Under the pieces are notes generated by a model. The model was given only the letters and a program-made list of their open reading frames with translations. It made no database searches and had not been told where the DNA came from. A DNA stretch of 64,000 bases from Chitinophaga sp. S165 (GTDB lineage: Bacteria > Bacteroidota > Bacteroidia > Chitinophagales > Chitinophagaceae). The translations under genes were made by a program, and so were the position numbers. The stretch spans positions 2,128,681 to 2,192,680 of the forward strand of contig NZ_QGTG01000001.1 of NCBI RefSeq assembly GCF_003182155.1, read 5' to 3'. Positions 63,731 through 64,000 of this stretch are shown here, piece by piece (the stretch's first letter is position 1; the number at the start of each line of letters is the position of its first letter).

Positions 63731-63814
63731 GCCCAGATGGCGAAATTGGTAGACGCACTGTGTTCAGGTCGCAGCGCTCGCAAGGGTGTGCTGGTTCGAA
63801 TCCAGTTCTGGGCA
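63731..63814 (+). tRNA. tRNA-Leu, anticodon CAG
   Basis: 84 nt. The acceptor stem GCCCAGA/TCTGGGC is complete with discriminator A at 63814. The anticodon stem is CTGTG/CGCAG and the loop TTCAGGT gives anticodon CAG, reading CUG. A long variable arm (GCGCTCGCAAGGGTG...) marks it as a class II tRNA. The 3' CCA is not encoded (the next bases are CAC), so the CCA-adding enzyme is required. Confidence 0.92.
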
Positions 63815-63815
63815 C

Positions 63816-63858
63816 AAAAAATGTAAAAGCCGCTCTCCGAGCGGCTTTTACATTTTTT
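63816..63858. terminator. Bidirectional terminator between tRNA-Leu and the edge gene
   Basis: The 20-bp left arm (63816-63835) is exactly complementary to the right arm (63839-63858) around a TCC loop. Six A residues begin the left arm and six T residues end the right arm, so it can end transcription from both sides. Confidence 0.85.
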
Positions 63859-63890
63859 GTTAATTCAATCTTTTTATAAATGATTAATAT

Positions 63891-64000
63891 TCAATCGAAG
63901 AAAGTTGGATCAAGTTGAAAACTTGGGGGGAAGGTTAAAAAGTTGTTGTTTTGCAGCTCATCAAGAACCATCAGTTTTGGATCAGGCATACCGACAGTTA
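63891..64000 (-). CDS. C-terminal end of an unidentified minus-strand gene cut by the window edge
   Basis: On the minus strand a frame is open from the edge (codons from 63998) to a TGA at 63891-63893, giving ~35 residues (including PDPKLMVLDELQ and FQLDPTFFD). It resembles a protein C-terminus and not noise. The bidirectional terminator 33 bp beyond supports a real gene end. The product cannot be told. Confidence 0.4.
   Translation of the reverse strand, partial: TVGMPDPKLMVLDELQNNNFLTFPPSFQLDPTFFD

Overview
The window looks like chromosomal DNA of a Bacteroidota bacterium, most probably a Chitinophaga-like member of the Chitinophagaceae (inference from gene content; no search was run). The signs are: many TAnnTTTG promoter -7 boxes typical of the phylum, SusD-less TonB-dependent receptors with carboxypeptidase-regulatory N-domains, a beta-propeller LytS-type kinase paired with a LytTR regulator, a free-standing PASTA protein next to ddl, and the gene order miaB / sigma-54 activator / lptE / TPR-like gene / secG. 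No rRNA, IS element, prophage or CRISPR array was seen. There is one tRNA, Leu(CAG).

Layout. Positions 1-4750 hold a MocR-type regulator cut by the left edge, a MarR-family regulator with a C-terminal Cys cluster, an operon of lipoprotein, 7-TM protein, NarL-type kinase and response regulator, and a histidine phosphatase. A 520-bp gene-free stretch with a 39-bp-stem hairpin follows, then a second kinase/regulator pair. Positions 6.8-14.5 kb carry housekeeping genes (miaB, sigma-54 activator, lptE, secG, mltG, a YihY-type membrane protein, a redoxin). Positions 14.5-20.4 kb (minus strand) carry a large M14 peptidase, a MORN-type lipoprotein and a TonB receptor. Positions 20.6-30.2 kb (plus) carry a secreted gamma-glutamyltransferase, a DinB-like protein, a lipoprotein, a BioF-like enzyme, a TraB/GumN protein and a 1,600-residue TamB protein. 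A 64-bp perfect palindrome separates TamB from convergent ribBA.

Positions 31.9-40.5 kb hold an Oar-like TonB receptor and then the most unusual part of the window: alpha/beta hydrolase, ATP-grasp ligase with a histone-H1-like basic tail, GCS2/YbdK-type carboxylate-amine ligase, class I glutamine amidotransferase and a permuted-looking ATP-grasp ligase. This set looks like an uncharacterised amide- or peptide-ligase pathway. Positions 40.5-45.1 kb (minus) hold a secreted FAD oxidoreductase, a rhodanese, a PASTA protein, ddl and a dicluster ferredoxin. The ferredoxin is divergent from an acyl-CoA reductase.

Positions 46.4-64 kb hold an HtrA protease, the LytTR/propeller-kinase pair, proS, a Gly/Tyr-rich lipoprotein, two tandem FadL-like outer-membrane proteins, miaA, a pRiA4b ORF-3-like acidic protein, a CCA-adding enzyme, a TsaC/Sua5 protein, a GT4 glycosyltransferase, dapD, tRNA-Leu and the C-terminal end of a further minus-strand gene. 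Several translation genes act on tRNA: MiaA and MiaB make ms2i6A, TsaC starts t6A, the CCA enzyme completes the 3' end that the tRNA-Leu gene does not encode, and ProS charges tRNA-Pro.
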